64,000 nucleotides of DNA from Diadophis punctatus similis (GCA_023053685.1 JALIGW010000005.1:54251742-54315741), one strand, 5' to 3'; positions 31,790 through 46,190 are shown, counted from the first letter of the stretch. Program-made: numbers and translations. The notes: generated by a model from the letters alone, not told the origin.

Positions 31790-34700
31790 GAATGTGTTTT
31801 CATTTTTTAACTTCACCTACTTGTAAAAGGTATCTCAGCTCACAGAAGGAAAAACCCATAAAAGGACCTATATATAATTATTAATTGTAAACAGATAGTG
31901 ATGTTTACTATTTTTTCTGAAATGGCCACAGGGTCCCTGATTATGGAAATTGATTTCTGCACATATAGAAGCCTTTTCCGTTTGGCCAAGTATTTGGAAT
32001 ATAAGATCATAATGTGATGTTTTTAAAAATAAAATCATATGTGTAAGTATGTGTATTATCCCTTGCCGAACGCACAGAAAAAATGTATCGCATCTTTCAT
32101 GTATATTCTGATTTGTGTAATCCTGTTTTAATTGGGGGAAGCATAACGATTAGAATTTTTGTTCAGGACACTACAATTTAGAAATAACTGGAGTTACTAT
32201 AATGATAAATGTTCCAATCCTACTTTCATTTCCCATAAATGTAGCTTTTCCTTCCGGTCTCCTTTTTAAGTTTTGTAAGTCTATAAAGTCAGTTTTTGTC
32301 ATTTTAGCATTTCTTTTAATGAGTTGAACATAAGAAAATTATAGGCAATTATAGGCAATAGAAAAGTGTTATTGATAGAGATACACTGGGGCTTATTTTA
32401 CGTAAGGTTTTATAAGGGAGAGAAAAGAAGCAGCTCATGTCAGTTTTTCATATTCATTTAATGATATAGTGAGAAATATGGATCTAAATATTAATGTGTT
32501 AGAACAAGGTGCGAGAAATGCAGTGATTGAATCCAAATTACATATAAATGTTGAAAAATTAAAGTAGATGAACTTACGTTCCTTGGTAAAAGTTTGCTAA
32601 AATTGAAAAATAGACGGAGAAATTTTAAGATGTAGAAATGCTGAGGGAAAGGCAGTGAGTAATATGCAAATCTTGCAAGGGATGAATGGCTCTTGACATA
32701 AATGAAAATCGCTGTTTTGAAGAACATGCCAAGAAGTATGTAGTAATAAGGACTAAATTACATGCCAAGAAGTATGTATGTAATAAGGACTAAATTACAA
32801 AGATGATATGTAAAATTGAGAAAAGGAACAAGACCAAGTAAGCTATAGATGGTTGGAGTTAAGTTTTTCAGAAAAAAATGAGAAGTTTAAAGAACAATAG
32901 GCAATATATGAAGTATATGAAAATGATAGAAGATTATATATGGTTATATGCGAGAAAGATATAAAGAAGTATAGTGAACAGTATTGGTATTACTCATCTT
33001 TCTTTCTTTCTTTTCTTTTCTTTTTAAAATCTCCTTTCTTTAGTTAAATCACACTAACAAGTTACATGATTGCAACTATTAAACAGGATCTGGTCCCCCC
33101 CACATCCATAAATGCCTTTGTGAGGAATATTTCTGCATACATGGGAAATTTCTATGATTGTCATTGACAGCTGAAAGCTTAATGAGTTGATTTAAAAATG
33201 AAGGAACAGCAAAAAGAAAAATGTGATATTTACACAATTGAACTTGACTTTGGAGATGAGAAGGCCAAAGAGATTGCAGAAATAAACTCTGCATGGGATT
33301 ACATATACTGTATATTGTGTTTATGGGAACCAGTGAAAACTGTATCAACTGTTTTCTCTTTGAAACAACTCCAAAATTTCATGCTGCGCCTCTTATGAAA
33401 ACAGCTCCATATATAGATCCATTTTCTTGAATCAAATTAAGATCAGAGAAAAGGTGAGAGTTTGGAGTCACTAATGTCATAGAACTTCTTGTGATCTTTT
33501 CAGACTGATTGATTTCAATGTGAGGAACTCAATACCTACAATAACCTTTGTAACAGCTTAGCACATTATGGGTCGAGAAGAAATTTGGACCCATTTCATT
33601 TCTCTGCTTGCATACCGGAGTAGCATTTATACCAACTGTTAACATCCAAAGCAGAATTGCAGGCCCAGCTAAAAGCCCCTAACCCAAATATGTCTTCCCA
33701 GAAAAATCAAAGCACTGCTTGAATCTATGGTGTTAAATTGAGCCACAAAAGACATTACAAAAATTTATTTCCAGGAAAACTAAACTTGTTAGCTAAGCCA
33801 TCAAATATTTCAAAGGCCATAAGTTAAGAAAAGGGAAGTAAAGAAACAGGAATAGAAAAATGAGCTAGAAAAGCAAAAGAAGTTACTTCCAAGAACGAAA
33901 CTATGTTCATAAAATATTGCTTCTTTTTGCTGTTTATTTCCAGAAGCCCATTGACTTTGTAGTCCTACTCTATTATTTCATAATTGTACTCTAGTGGCCC
34001 CTCTGAGTTCACTAAGCGCAATTTGTTATATACAGTGAAATACCTGGTTGCCATATCCCATCACATCTATATTGCATAAGCCTGTAACTCCCTCTTTTTA
34101 GACCTATATTTGTCTCTAGTGCCGTCCATACAGCAATGTAATGTATCGTGGTATCCAGTTCACACATGTCCCTAAAAAGCACACCCAGTTCATTGTAAAG
34201 CAAAAGTGTTTACCCCCCTTCATTTCTGTTCTGCAGAGCTTTGAAATCATTGGATTGGTCTTATGTCAGAAAGCCAAAATTATGCTGCCAAGTATGAAGT
34301 TTACAGAAAGACAAGGATTTCTAACAATGAATTATACTTTGTTTTAATAATAAAAACAACAGTAATAAATATATCTTAAATATTGTAATTTGTGTAATAT
34401 GCAATATTCCTGTACAAAATAACCAGCGTGGGCTATTTTCTTTGCTCAATAATGCTACATTATACTGAATTATTATATTATACTAATAATTAGTATAACT
34501 ATACTGAATATAGCTAAATTTGCTTCGTGTTGCAAGAGTCCAGTCCAATAACATAAATAAGACTTTTAAAAGAGTCTTAAGTTGGCTCCTTCTTCCAATT
34601 ATGGTACTTTTTGCCTTCCTGGCTTTCCACAGATGCACATAAAACTTGTTTTCCACTTTTATTTTTCACCAAAACCTTTAAAAAAATTAATTTCTCATCC

Positions 34701-36004
34701 CATCCCAGTAACTATAAGTAGATAGCTTATTATACATATATTTGAGATGGAAACAATCTTTAATACAAATGCAATCAGATTTAACTTTTTATAGATTTTT
34801 TTTTAAATATCAGAGGTACAAAGATGAGATATAGCTAGCTTTATAACTACTTGAGTAATTAGTTCAGGGGAAGCTATATTTAATGCAATGTATAGCTAAT
34901 AATGAACAATTAAATATTTTCTTTATTTTTATTTGTAACTTACTGGTGTGTTTAATTCTCATTACTCATTTAAATTGCATTGAGATTTAACAATAACCTT
35001 TGTAATGGTGTTGGAATTGAATGATGTATAGTCAAAAAACTACGTGTTAAAATAATATACTGTACCAGTAATATGATGACATATTCAGCATACATCTACT
35101 CATTTATTGTGTTTCAAATATCTTTTTCTAGTCTGCAGTTTGGAGTTATAATCCTATGGCAAGATTTGGGATTAAGCGTTTTGACAAGAATACATTTAAA
35201 AAATCCAAACAAATAAATGTATAGTAACTTCTTACCAGTACAGACTTTGGTAGTTTTTCAGATGATTCAGAAGTGATGATACCCTTTCAAATCCATGTCA
35301 AAATTAAGTTCCCAGGACTTCTCACACTGGTTTAAAAGTCCCAGAGTTGTAGAGTTTGCTGCTCCCAGCTGATACTGCAGATGGCCATGAGAGGCTGATT
35401 AAATTGTGAGTGACAAATCTAAAAACGTTGCCAAAAAGAAGAAGAAGAAAAGAAATGTATGAAGCTGAAACCATAAAAGTTCCCTAGTAGCTATAGCAAC
35501 TCTTTCAAAATTCTAATTTCCTCCTTCTTCCATGCCCAGTTCTTAGAAACTAAACAGTTCCCAAGAAATTGGCTTAAGCAACAAACCACACATTTATTTA
35601 TTTACTTTGGAAACAACCCAAAATTACTGAAGTATACATCTTTGGTAATAAATGTTCTACCTCTACTTCCATATTAAGCAGAAAAAAATTATTTGCCCAT
35701 ACTTTTTTTTTGTTTTTTTGTTTTAACTGGTGAGATTTAATGAATTTTTTCAAAGTGATATGTGCCTTGTATGGAAGCAGTGAAAATCTTTTCTAGGACT
35801 GCATTATTTTTATGGAAGAAGTGCTGGTGCTTTGCAAAAAGATAATATCCTTATTAGTGGAATAACTGCAAGAACTGCAGACAAAATGCTGTTAGATTTT
35901 TGTTAGTGTGGTTTCCCTTTTTTAAAAAAGCCAGAAGCATACTTTGTAATTATTTTCTTTTTTCTATTGAGTCAGAAATGAATACTGTTTAAAATGAAAA
36001 TACA
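31790..36004. other. Copy B intergenic or intronic remainder, no gene seen
   Basis: Collinear with 15863-22030 of copy A minus its insertions. It contains the empty sites for the SINE (about 31830), MITE 1 (about 33412) and MITE 2 (about 34846), and a 370-bp private tract at 33997-34365 with no recognised family. Confidence 0.6.
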
Positions 36005-36536
36005 TGAAATCATGATGAGTAATATGTTAAAAGTCCTTGTGGGAACGGCTGTATAAAATCAGTCAGATCTCATGGCAAATTGCCACCTGTTGAGAGCCAC
36101 ACAGGAAGAGTTCATGGTTCTGAGACGTTGCAATTCCTGGTGTAATTACGTGAAAGAAGTTTTTTTAATGCTCTTTTTTCTGATTTAAAGCTAATTATAT
36201 AAAGAATAACTATTTAACTCTGACCTAATATTAATAATATTGAACACAATGAAATTGCTACAGTATAAATACTAAAGAAAGAACACGGTGGCATGAAATA
36301 TGCCACTTGAATGAACCATCAACTGTAGATTTATCTTCTGTTCTTTAAGATTGGGAACCATCACATACCACAATGTCTGCTTTTTTTCCATATGAACATT
36401 TAAAAAGAAAGAAGTAGTAGCGGTGCTTATATAAAATAGACTACATTGTTGACACATAAGAATGAAATGACATAGGTGCCACAGTAATTCTTTAAATTTC
36501 CTTAAACATTGATATTACCCTCGGCATAATTCCTAC

Positions 36537-36886
<350 letters not shown>

Positions 36887-37017
36887 TTTACTTCAATTAT
36901 AGATTTATTCTTGGGCATTTTTATTAAGAAGAAAGACTGTCTCATTGGGGCTCACCATCATATAATTGTGTATCAACTGTGTGCAAACTTTCAAATCTCA
37001 AAATACCAAGCTAGTAG

Positions 37018-37417
37018 AGGTGGTCCTTGATTTACAACCATTTGCAAACCATTTACCACCTTTCGAAATTACAATGGCACTGAAAAAAGTGACTTGCAAC
37101 CCGTCCTAACATTTACAATTGTTGCAGTATTTCCATGGTTACATCATCAAAATTTGGGCATTTGGCCATTGGCATGTATTTATGAGAAATACCATATCCC
37201 AGGGTCATGTGATTTGTGACCTTCCCAATCAGCTTATGACAAGCAGCGTCAATGGGGGAAGCTGGATTTGCTTAAAGATTGTACAGTTCACTTATAATTG
37301 CGGTGATTCACTTAACAACCATAGCAAAAAAGGTTGTAGAAGAGGGTGCAGCTCACTTAACAACCTAGCAACGGAAATTCTAGTCTCAATTGTGGGTTGT
37401 AAGTTGTAGACTACCTG
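37018..37417. mobile_element. Terminal-inverted-repeat element, third copy
   Basis: Begins aggtggtccttgatttacaa and ends ttgtagactacctg. The interior shares cttaacaacc and gtcaatgggg motifs with 7272-7653. Older and more diverged. Confidence 0.75.
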
Positions 37418-37686
37418 TATGCCACTGTTATTTCCCAAGAAATTCACAGGAAAGTGTTGATGACATTATACAAGCACATAATACAACCATGAATAGTGTG
37501 TTCTGTGTCAAACCCTTCACAACCATACGCCATCATGAAAATTAGAATATCACACAATTTTATTAGCCAGATTTATTTAAAGGAAAACGGGAGTTTGTTT
37601 ATAGAATCTTTCCAACTATATTTACTATAGCATCACATTTTTCTCTATAGTTTGTGGGGCGCCAGGTTTTCTTAATTTTTCTAAGT

Positions 37687-38066
37687 AAAAGTAGTTCTCA
37701 ACTTGCAACCAAATTGGGACTAGAATTTTTACTGCTAAGTAAGGCAATTGTTATGTTAGTTGTGCTGCATTTTATGACCTTTTTTTTTTGCCAAGGTTGT
37801 TAAATGTTAAGCAAATCCAACTTCCCCCATTGATTGTGTTTGTCAGAATCAGCTGGGAAGGTCACAAATAGAGATGTATATGATTCCAGGACACTGCAAT
37901 AGTCATAAATACTTGCCGGCTGCCAATTACCCAAATTTTGAACATGTGACCATAGGAATGCTGTGATGGTCATAAGTGTGAGGATGGTTATAAGTCACTT
38001 ATTTCAGTGCCATTGTAACTTTGGATGGGTTGCAAAATATGTGGTTGTAAGCCAAGAACTACCTAT
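37687..38066. mobile_element. Terminal-inverted-repeat element, fourth copy (inverted)
   Basis: Ends agtagttctcaacttgcaac and taagccaagaactacct. The interior runs in the opposite sense to the copy at 37018 (aggtcacaaat, gttaaatgttaagcaaatcc), so the two neighbours are inverted relative to each other. Confidence 0.7.
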
Positions 38067-39888
38067 ATCTGTAAATATGGAGGACAGGTGGATATCTATT
38101 TTCTGGTAAGGGAGAGATGTACAATTATCATAATGTTTGACTCGTTTGCTGGTGAGACAATAATTCCAGAATAGAATAACTTCAAAATTAAAGTCATTGT
38201 GCTGATAGGCTTTCAGCCCCAATTCAAAATGCTGATTGTTACCTTTAAAGTCCAGTACGATGCAGCAGTGGGATTCATCCAGTATTGTCTTGCCAGAACG
38301 GATTCTGCCTATGTGGTTGAATCTACAAAGTATCTTGGGGGTACCCACTCCTCAAAAGCTCCATGGGACGAGGACTATAAAACAAGCTTTTGCTGTTAGA
38401 GCACCAGACTTTGGAATATCCTGGATGTTTCTATTGACCCAATTCTGAGTGCCTTTCACAAACAAACAAAACTAATGCACTCCTTTCTCTCTCTCTCTCT
38501 CTTTGGCTTTAGTTGATTGTAAATGGCCATCATAGGAATTGATGAATATTTTTATAGTTTTTATATTATTTCCTTTGCATGTTTTTAATGCGTTTTATAT
38601 GTTGCTGTTAGCAGCTGATAAACCCTTTGAAGTGGGCCTATTTTAAAATAATGCATAATTAAATTTATATGAACTTTAAAAAGGCTTGATGCATGTATTA
38701 AGATAACTCTGTCATAAGATCAAAGAGTTGCAATTGGATTAGAGACATTTAAAAAATAATAATTTTTGGAGTGTAGGAGAATTGGCAGAACCTGGGGTGG
38801 AGTTAAAAAAGAGATCAGCCTAGAATCCTTATATAGCCACAAGCAAACTAAATCTAACCCCCCTTGAAATAATGTTAGTGTGAACTTGTTAGGCATGTCA
38901 GTTTATATGTTATTAACAGTAATATATTGCCATCTTTTGGCTATGCAATATAACTGCTGTTAATAATGCTATTTTTTAAACTTTCATTTGATAAAATTCA
39001 AAATGGCATCTTACTGCTTATTTTAAAGATTTGCATTATGATTGCCTAAGGAAAATTTTGTGGAGAAGTTAATACATTTCTTATTTTACTTCAGGTAATG
39101 CTATAAACATGAGTAAGGGGATTGGCTTGAATTTTAATTAGTATTCCTTTTCTTCAAGGAGAAAATAGATTGGAACAGGGCTACCACATATCTTGGCACA
39201 GTGTGAATCCTTTCCTGATTATTTGTTTGCTATTTAAATTATTCTTGTGGTTTATGCCAAAGCTAACCTGACTGGAAACTAGATTGGAGAAAGCTGTTCA
39301 GCCATGTCTTGTGAGATGAATTAAAAGTAGCTTATTATGAGTGCTCTGCCTAAATTGATTGTATTATAGCCTGACTTAAGTTTTATAGAATATCAGTTAG
39401 GCAACAGTGAGTTTGGGCAAAGCCATACTTTCTGTTTGGCTCATTGTTGGTATAGCCAACAATCATTTCTTGAGTGCTGAAACTTATGACGTCCTCTTTC
39501 TCCCTTTCCCAGGCCAATGGAAATAAACCTTACAGCTGTTACAGCTGTTACAGCTGTGAGTTCAAAAATGCTATTTTCTGGCCTAAGCAGATGGTCTTCA
39601 GGGCTTCCTTTCAAACTTTTGACAGCTTAGCCGTGATTGGTCAAAACACCTTGCATGCTTCCTCGCAATGGTGGGTCATGATCTTGTGCAGCCATTTTGC
39701 TCTGCGAGGCTTCAATGTCCTCCAATGGTTGACAGATGCCTTTCCCCCCCCATAATCTTGGTGGATCCACCAGTGGCCAGTTAAGTCAATGAGCTATCCT
39801 CAACCCCAGAAACTTAGGTTCCATTCAACCCTTACCTCTCTCAGTGAGCTCCCTTTTGATATCTACCAACATTGAATGAAGTATGTAC
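38067..39888. other. Intergenic, no gene or clear repeat
   Basis: AT-rich single-copy-looking sequence with a short (TC)n at 38487-38503. Reading frames are under 120 codons and show no motif. Confidence 0.5.
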
Positions 39889-40486
39889 CAGGGGCGGGTT
39901 CCTAATTTTTTTACTACCACTCTGTAGGCATGGCTTATTTTCTGGGTGTGGCTTGCCAGCCATGTGACCGGGTGGGCGTGGGCCTCGGGAGCTTGGCAGC
40001 GGCCGGAGAAGTGGGGGGCATTTCTCACCCGCAATGCAGTCCCCCCACAGCGGGATCAGCAAGACCGCGGCAGCGGTTCTTCTAGGAGGCTCCATCTGGC
40101 CTGATTGCTTCTCCCCATTCAATGATCCTAGGCTCCTGCTGCCCATTCCCCCTCCCCCCAGCAGCTCAAGAAGCCTCGAACGTGCAAAAATGCCTGGGAT
40201 CATCACCGCACATTCGTGGCTTCTCGGACTGCTGAAGGGAGTGGAATGGAGATAGCTGCTGCCGCCTGTTCTTTCAGCATATCACACACTCCTTCAGCCA
40301 TCCTCCCCTGCTTGGACTCACTGTGGGTAGGAAGGCAGCGCATGCGCAGTGCCGTAAGCTCGGCTTCTGAGCATGCGCAGAAGAAAAAAAATTTTAAAAA
40401 ACATTTTTTACGGTACTGTGACATCACCAGCGGGCCGCTACCAGTGCTATAGAGTGGACCGCACCGGTAGGAACCCACCACCCCTG
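39889..40486. mobile_element. hAT-type non-autonomous element, 598 bp
   Basis: Ends caggggcgggttcc and ggaacccaccacccctg are inverted repeats with the CAGGGG terminus of hAT elements. The GC-rich interior is shared with 62019-62655. Flanking octamers (gtatgtac, atttccta) do not match. Short frames inside are not conserved as proteins. Confidence 0.85.
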
Positions 40487-40771
40487 ATTTCCTACCCTCA
40501 GACTTAGTATTGCAAAGCTTCTCTTCCCTTTCGTTTATTTTTTAAACGTCATCTTTAGGATGTTTAGAATGTAGAAATGTTACAATCAGTGTTCTTTGCT
40601 GCAAAATTCCCATGGATTTTCAGATGAGTAGAAGTAAAAGGACAACATGTCCCTGAATGCTTTGAGTACTGTAGCATCACTGCAATAATGGTACCCATAA
40701 GTCAACAAAAGAAAGATTATTATCAAAAGACATTATATGGGAAAGGTAGGGCAGGAAGGGCAATAATGGCA

Positions 40772-40773
<2 letters not shown>

Positions 40774-40835
<62 letters not shown>
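40774..40835. repeat. (TG)n microsatellite
   Basis: An uninterrupted TG run of about 31 units. Confidence 0.98.
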
Positions 40836-40838
<3 letters not shown>

Positions 40839-41307
40839 ATCTGGGAAAATAAGGAAAATATGAGAACTAGTTAGAGGGAACAATCATCAAGGCAGGGACG
40901 GGAAGGGCAAGAAATAGGAAACAACCAATCAGGCCTTATGTTTATAGCTTAGTCCCATTGCCAATTCACCAGACTGGAATTTTTGAAGTTGGCCTTATAA
41001 ACAGCTGGGAGCAGCCTGGGAGAAAAGCAACTTAGCCTACAGTTTTGTACTGTCCTTAGCATTGTTTGAGCTGCTCAGTCCTTGCATTGTATCACAACCC
41101 TGCTTTTGTCCACTAGATGGCACCATATATCTTTTAAAATAATCCTAATGTAAATAAAAAAAATCCTCAATTGTCAAGTGAACATATCTTTTGCAATAGT
41201 TAGTGGACTGCCTACCTCCTTTTCAAACCCAAAACCACGGAAAAGATGTAAATGTTAATCATATGTTGCACGAAATATATTCAGATTTGTAAAACAAGCA
41301 AAGTACC

Positions 41308-41313
41308 TTTATT
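41308..41313 (-). terminator. Polyadenylation signal AATAAA, GPR87
   Basis: Minus-strand AATAAA 58 nt past the GPR87 stop codon. Use is inferred. Confidence 0.45.
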
Positions 41314-41370
41314 TACAAACAGAAAACATTGGTACAAATAACAATTAAAAAAAAATGCTTCGCAATGATG

Positions 41371-42410
41371 TCACAAATCAGTATATTCATGATAAATCCG
41401 CACCTCTGACTTTCTGATACTCTGAAAGGATCTGATGCTTTCACTCCTTGTCCGTATATTTGATTTTCTGAAAAGCCTCCGTGAAAACGATCTACACATA
41501 AAAAAGTAGATGATTGGATCTAGGCAGACATTGCTTGCCGATAGGAAAATAGTCACTTCCTGGCAGTAGTACAGGATCTTGTGGGCTGAAGCACCTAAAT
41601 AATAATCTAACTGGCACAAATTAAAAAGGATTGTGCACAGATGGTATGGCACAAAGCAAATAAAAAATACTGTCACCACCACCCTTATGCTTTGACTGTG
41701 TTTCCTCTTGTGACTTGAAGAGCTGATAAACTGCTTGCTGGATTTATAGATATATTTGGATATTTCAACATAACATCCTATTAATACAATCAGCACAATG
41801 ACAAATATGCCATTATTGAAGTAAATGACAGCATTGTGCCATTTGACTCCCAACAAGCTTTTCAGTTTTAAGCAGTCACTGGTATTTATCCTAGTTGGGT
41901 AACTATTAGTGAGGACCAGATCTGGCAAAGCTAAAAATACCATAACAATCCAAACCACAAGTGACAGAATCTTAGTGAAAGTAATGCTGTACATCCTGGA
42001 ATCTCCAAATGGTTTTACCACTTTTAGATATCGATCAAGGCTAATAAGTCCAAGAAAAACAATTGTTGTATACATGCTGGCATAAAACAAAACTTTTGTA
42101 TACCGGCATAGGAAAAAATGGAAGTACCATGGCCCCAGTCTTGAATCTTGAATAATTTTAAACGGAAATGTCAGAGTCATCAGCAAATCTGCAACTACAA
42201 TATTTTTGAGGTATAAAATAAAGCTGGTCTTGCTTCTGATGTGGAAGAAAATCCATACTGCCAAGCTATTCAGAAAGATGCTTGCCAAGAATATAAGGAG
42301 ATAAAGCAGAGGTAAAACAATAGTTGTAAATTCATTATTGGTAGAATTCCCAATTAGCTCTTGTGAATAATTGGCCCAAAGATTGATGTCTTGACCCGGA
42401 GATTGATGAT
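41371..42410 (-). CDS. GPR87: GPR87 orphan receptor, main coding exon
   Basis: The exon starts after the acceptor ttctacag (AG at 42412-42411) and supplies residues 12-357. With the upstream 34-nt exon the protein is 357 aa, against 358 in human. It has seven transmembrane segments; C113 and C191 form the conserved disulfide pair; [12 protein letters not shown] gives an intact DRY box (137-139); CFVPYH is in TM6 (H268) and CLDPIIY in TM7. The tail [12 protein letters not shown]...[12 protein letters not shown] is characteristic of GPR87. GPR87 is a P2Y-family orphan with proposed lysophosphatidic-acid responsiveness and p53 regulation in mammals. A start counted from the internal TTG at 42288 would wrongly remove the N-terminus and half of TM1. 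Confidence 0.95.
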
Positions 42411-43214
42411 CTGTAGAAATGATGGTTAAAAAGGTTGGTTAAAAACTGTAACTATTTCAACGATGCTCTCAGGTAAGTATTACAAGAAATCATAATCACG
42501 TTGAAGTTGGTTCTCCATGATGGGCAGAAAAGTCTGACTCATTTCTCTTTTGATTCTAGTTCCTAGCCCCAGGAATCATAAGGCATAAGAATCTGCAGTG
42601 TGATGTGTTTCACTTTCCTTCATTATGGTAACTCGGTATTACACTGAAGTTCCCTTCTTTGCCCAACCCAAGAGTCTTTAAGAAGTACTTTCTAGGCATC
42701 CTCTCAACCAAAAATAAATCTCTTTCCTAAGATCTATTCAGTATAGTAGGACTGGAGCATATGGTGCTATAAGAACTGACCAGTTTTCTACCAGGTTTAC
42801 ATATATAACTTGAAACTAATCTTGATATTGTACTATTTAATTATGATTGTAGAAATGGCATATAAGCTGCCAAGCCATGACAATTAGTGCTTTAACATCA
42901 TGTCTCTTCAATTTTATAGCGAGGATGGGAAACTGGGAGTTTCAATAAAGTAGCATCCTTTTAAAATGTGTATTTACCCAAATGAATTAATTATGCAGTT
43001 GATAGTAGTAAAGAGCATTTGATTATAACTGTCTGTTAATGTACTACTATACACATTCACATAGCCTTCTGTAAATGCTTAAATTCAGGTAATTGTGAAC
43101 ATGTAATTGAGTAATTGCCTCAGAGAGCAGCACTAGAATTAATGGGAGAAAATTATAAAAAGGCAAAGTTCAGCATTAAAAGGAACTGTGAGATAGAAGA
43201 ATTGTGCAGCAGTG

Positions 43215-43745
43215 GAAACTCTACAGCACTTCAGACAAATGGTTATCCAACATCTTAAAAACTTCCAGTGTTGGAGCATTTACAACTTCTGGAGGCAAGT
43301 TGTTCCACTGATTAATTGTTCTAACTGTCAGGAAATTTCTCCTTAAGTTCTAAGTTGCTTCTCTCCTTGATTAGTTTCCACCCATTGCTTCTTGTCCTGC
43401 CCTCAGGTGCTTTGGAGAATAGCTTCACTCCCTCTTGTTTGTGGCATCCCCTGAGATATTGGAACACTGCTATCATGTCACCCCTGGTCCTTCTTTTCAT
43501 TAAAGTAGACATACCCTGCAACCGTTCTTCATATGTTTTAACTTCCAGTCCCCTAATCATCTTTGTTGCTCTTCTCTGCACTCTTTCCAGAGTCTCAACA
43601 TCCTTTCTACATCGTGGTGACCAAAACTGAATGCAGTATTCCAAGTGTGGCCTTACCAAGGCATTATAAAGTGGTATTAACACTTCACGTGATTCTATCC
43701 CTCTGTTAATGCAGCCTAGAACTGTGTTAGCTTTTTTGGCAGCTG
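43215..43745 (-). mobile_element. CR1 LINE 3' part, in GPR87 intron
   Basis: The minus strand encodes the CR1 ORF2 C-terminus: LYNALVRPHLEYCIQFWSPR, then DVETLERVQRRATKMIRGLE and KRRTRGDMIAVFQYLRG. The frame is intact for 120 aa but lacks the catalytic RT region upstream (5'-truncated). Confidence 0.9.
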
Positions 43746-44883
43746 CTGTCTAGAAAGAATGCTATTGGTCATGATATTTAGGTTTGTGTGTTTCCATATT
43801 CAACTCAATATAATCACTGAGGAACAACATCAAGAAATTATTGTTGCTTTATTCTACCCTTTTGAGTTTTTCAGAAGCTTCTGGTTGACCACTACAAGAA
43901 ACAGGAAATGAGACACAACAAATTTTAAGTCAAGCTTTGTAGTATTTTTCTGCAGTGGATCATATAAAGTTTGACATTTAATCCATTTGGAAAAGTTTTT
44001 CTTCTAAAGCTGCCTTTCGGCAACAAAACTGGTATTTCAAGAAAATTATTATACTACTGTGTTAGTATTGTATAAAAAAAGAGATTTAGACCACAGTTAC
44101 AGCAATGAGGTGGCAGGGTGTACATTGCTTTAAATAATGAATACGTTCAGTGATACAGATGAGTAAGTTCCTGCTGCATGCAAGCCAGGGCTTGTTGAGC
44201 TTAGCCTCTGAAGACTTAGGGATACAAAGAGAACTGAGAAAAAAGTAACTCCTGAGTACATTTATTGTGTTCATAATTCTTAAGATCAGTTCAGCAATAG
44301 GACAAACTCCCTAAGAAAACTTTGAAGCCTTTTTTGGGTGTGTGTGTGTGTGTGTGTAATATTGCACGTCTAAAATATGAGACTGTCCACTAAGATACAT
44401 ATGTGTGATCTAACAAATAAAGGAAAAATAGTTATATAGAATTGGAAAGGTAATTGAACTCTAATTCTAAATTTATGCCAGTATCAGTGCTTTTCTAAAT
44501 GCAGAGGTCATACAAGCATGGATCATCTTTGCTGAATTTGGCTGCATTTTTGTAGCTGATTACAAATAATGTACAACATGTACCCTAGTCAATATTAAAT
44601 ATGGTTTACACTGTCAGAAGTATGCATAGAAAAGAAAGGAACAGTTTATGGGAAATTCTTGAGAAAGATCAGCAATCCAATGCTCTATGACTTTAATTTA
44701 CAAAAAGGAGGAACACTTTTAAAGATTAATAAAATGAATGATAAAGATGGAATAACCCATAGAATAAATTTATATATGCTTTTAAGACTTAGACAAGGAC
44801 ACAAAGAGTAGCTTTAGATTGTAAAAGGTTTGTGAAGACTTTTAAAAACTAAATAATATAATTATTAAGATGATTAAACAACT

Positions 44884-44885
<2 letters not shown>

Positions 44886-44975
<90 letters not shown>
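44886..44975. repeat. (AAT)n microsatellite
   Basis: About 30 AAT units in the GPR87 intron. Confidence 0.97.
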
Positions 44976-44976
<1 letters not shown>

Positions 44977-45845
44977 TGAATCATAACTAATGTAACTTTA
45001 TTAGGCCAATTAAATTTTTTCATAATTGTTGCAAGCTTTCAATTCAGGAAGCAGATTTATGAAGAATTATAAAGAGAATACAGAAAAGGAAATATAGCTG
45101 ATATTTGGACTGTGTCTATGGAAGCTAAGTTGGCATTAGCATAATAAAATTACTGCCTTAATGGAGTTTGGATTATTTTTCATCCTAATTTCCAAAATAG
45201 GCATGTCCTGTTATGTTCATCTGATGATTGAAATAATAATATGTTTCCAGGCTAAAACTAATATTGATTATTTTATTGATTATTTAATTTTACACTAATA
45301 TTAATGGTATCAGCATTTCAAATGATAACATGAAATAAACTGAGCCTTAAGCACTTAGAACCCCTTTTCTCCAATATAATTTTGGCTGTTTTAAACTTCT
45401 AAAATTTTATATAAAAATAATGGTTATAAGAAGGAAAAGGCACTTTGCCTCTTTCAAAACAAATTATTTTCGGATGCCTTCTTTTAATACTTAATGAAAT
45501 TGGGATTCACAAGAAGCTAAAAGTTTCTCCAGGACCTTCATGAAATTGCATTGTTTTTGTGGATATCAGGGGTGTATTTTTGTGGGAAAACATATGTTTA
45601 TCTAAATGAAACAACTATACCGCTTACTCATAATATAATTCACATATAAAACACAATATGTTTAATAAATAGCTTCACCTAAATAAATTGGATGCAGTGT
45701 CAATAGTTTCCTTTTGAAAGTATTTGCTTTCTCCCTACCATTAACACTATTTTGTAAGACTTGATCAAGAATACAGATTATCCAAAGTTCTGGCAATTTA
45801 TCTTAAATGTTACATGAAGATTAGAAAAAGTATTCCTTATGAAAC

Positions 45846-46045
45846 TGAAGCCAATTTGATGTAGCAGTTAAGGCACCAAGCAAGAAACGGTAGACAGTGA
45901 CTTCTAATCTCACTGGGTGACCTTCAGACAGCCACTCTCTTTCAGCCCTATGAAACAGGCAATGGCAAACCACTTCCAAAAATCTTGCCAAGAAAATAGC
46001 AGGGACTCATCCAGGCAGTTGCCAGGATTCATGACTAACAGTGTT
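45846..46045 (+). mobile_element. tRNA-derived SINE with BovB-like tail
   Basis: Starts tgaagccaatttgatgtagc with gttaaggcacca. The middle has gggtgaccttcag and caatggcaaaccacttcc, and the tail is cttgccaagaaaat...gactcatcc. The same family as 867-1085 but more diverged. It lies just upstream of the GPR87 first coding exon in genomic order, that is within the intron. Confidence 0.7.
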
Positions 46046-46190
46046 GAATAGGAATGAAAGAATCATAACATTTGCTTGCTAAATGTTACGTGAATCTTGC
46101 AAAATTATGCTGAAAAAGCAGAGGAAACCATTTAAAAGTTATAGAATTCCTTCTTTTCCTTTGCCCCCCTAAAACAACAACAACAATTAC

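Larger units (their letters stand above)
25430..36004 (+). repeat. Tandem segmental duplication, copy B
   Basis: Collinear with copy A in direct orientation; demonstrable homology starts at about 25615. The 25430-25614 stretch would pair with sequence left of the window. It is compact (about 10.5 kb) because it lacks the gypsy, DIRS, TA-MITE, SINE and (TA)n insertions of copy A. It ends in single-copy sequence at catgaaatcatgatgag. Confidence 0.93.

Noticed and set aside
41371..42288. GPR87 starting at position 42288
   Set aside because: The codon there is TTG, inside TM1; the frame continues upstream to a splice acceptor at 42411 and joins a separate ATG exon.
43321..43683. 120-codon minus-strand frame as a host gene
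   Set aside because: It is the C-terminus of a CR1 LINE reverse transcriptase.
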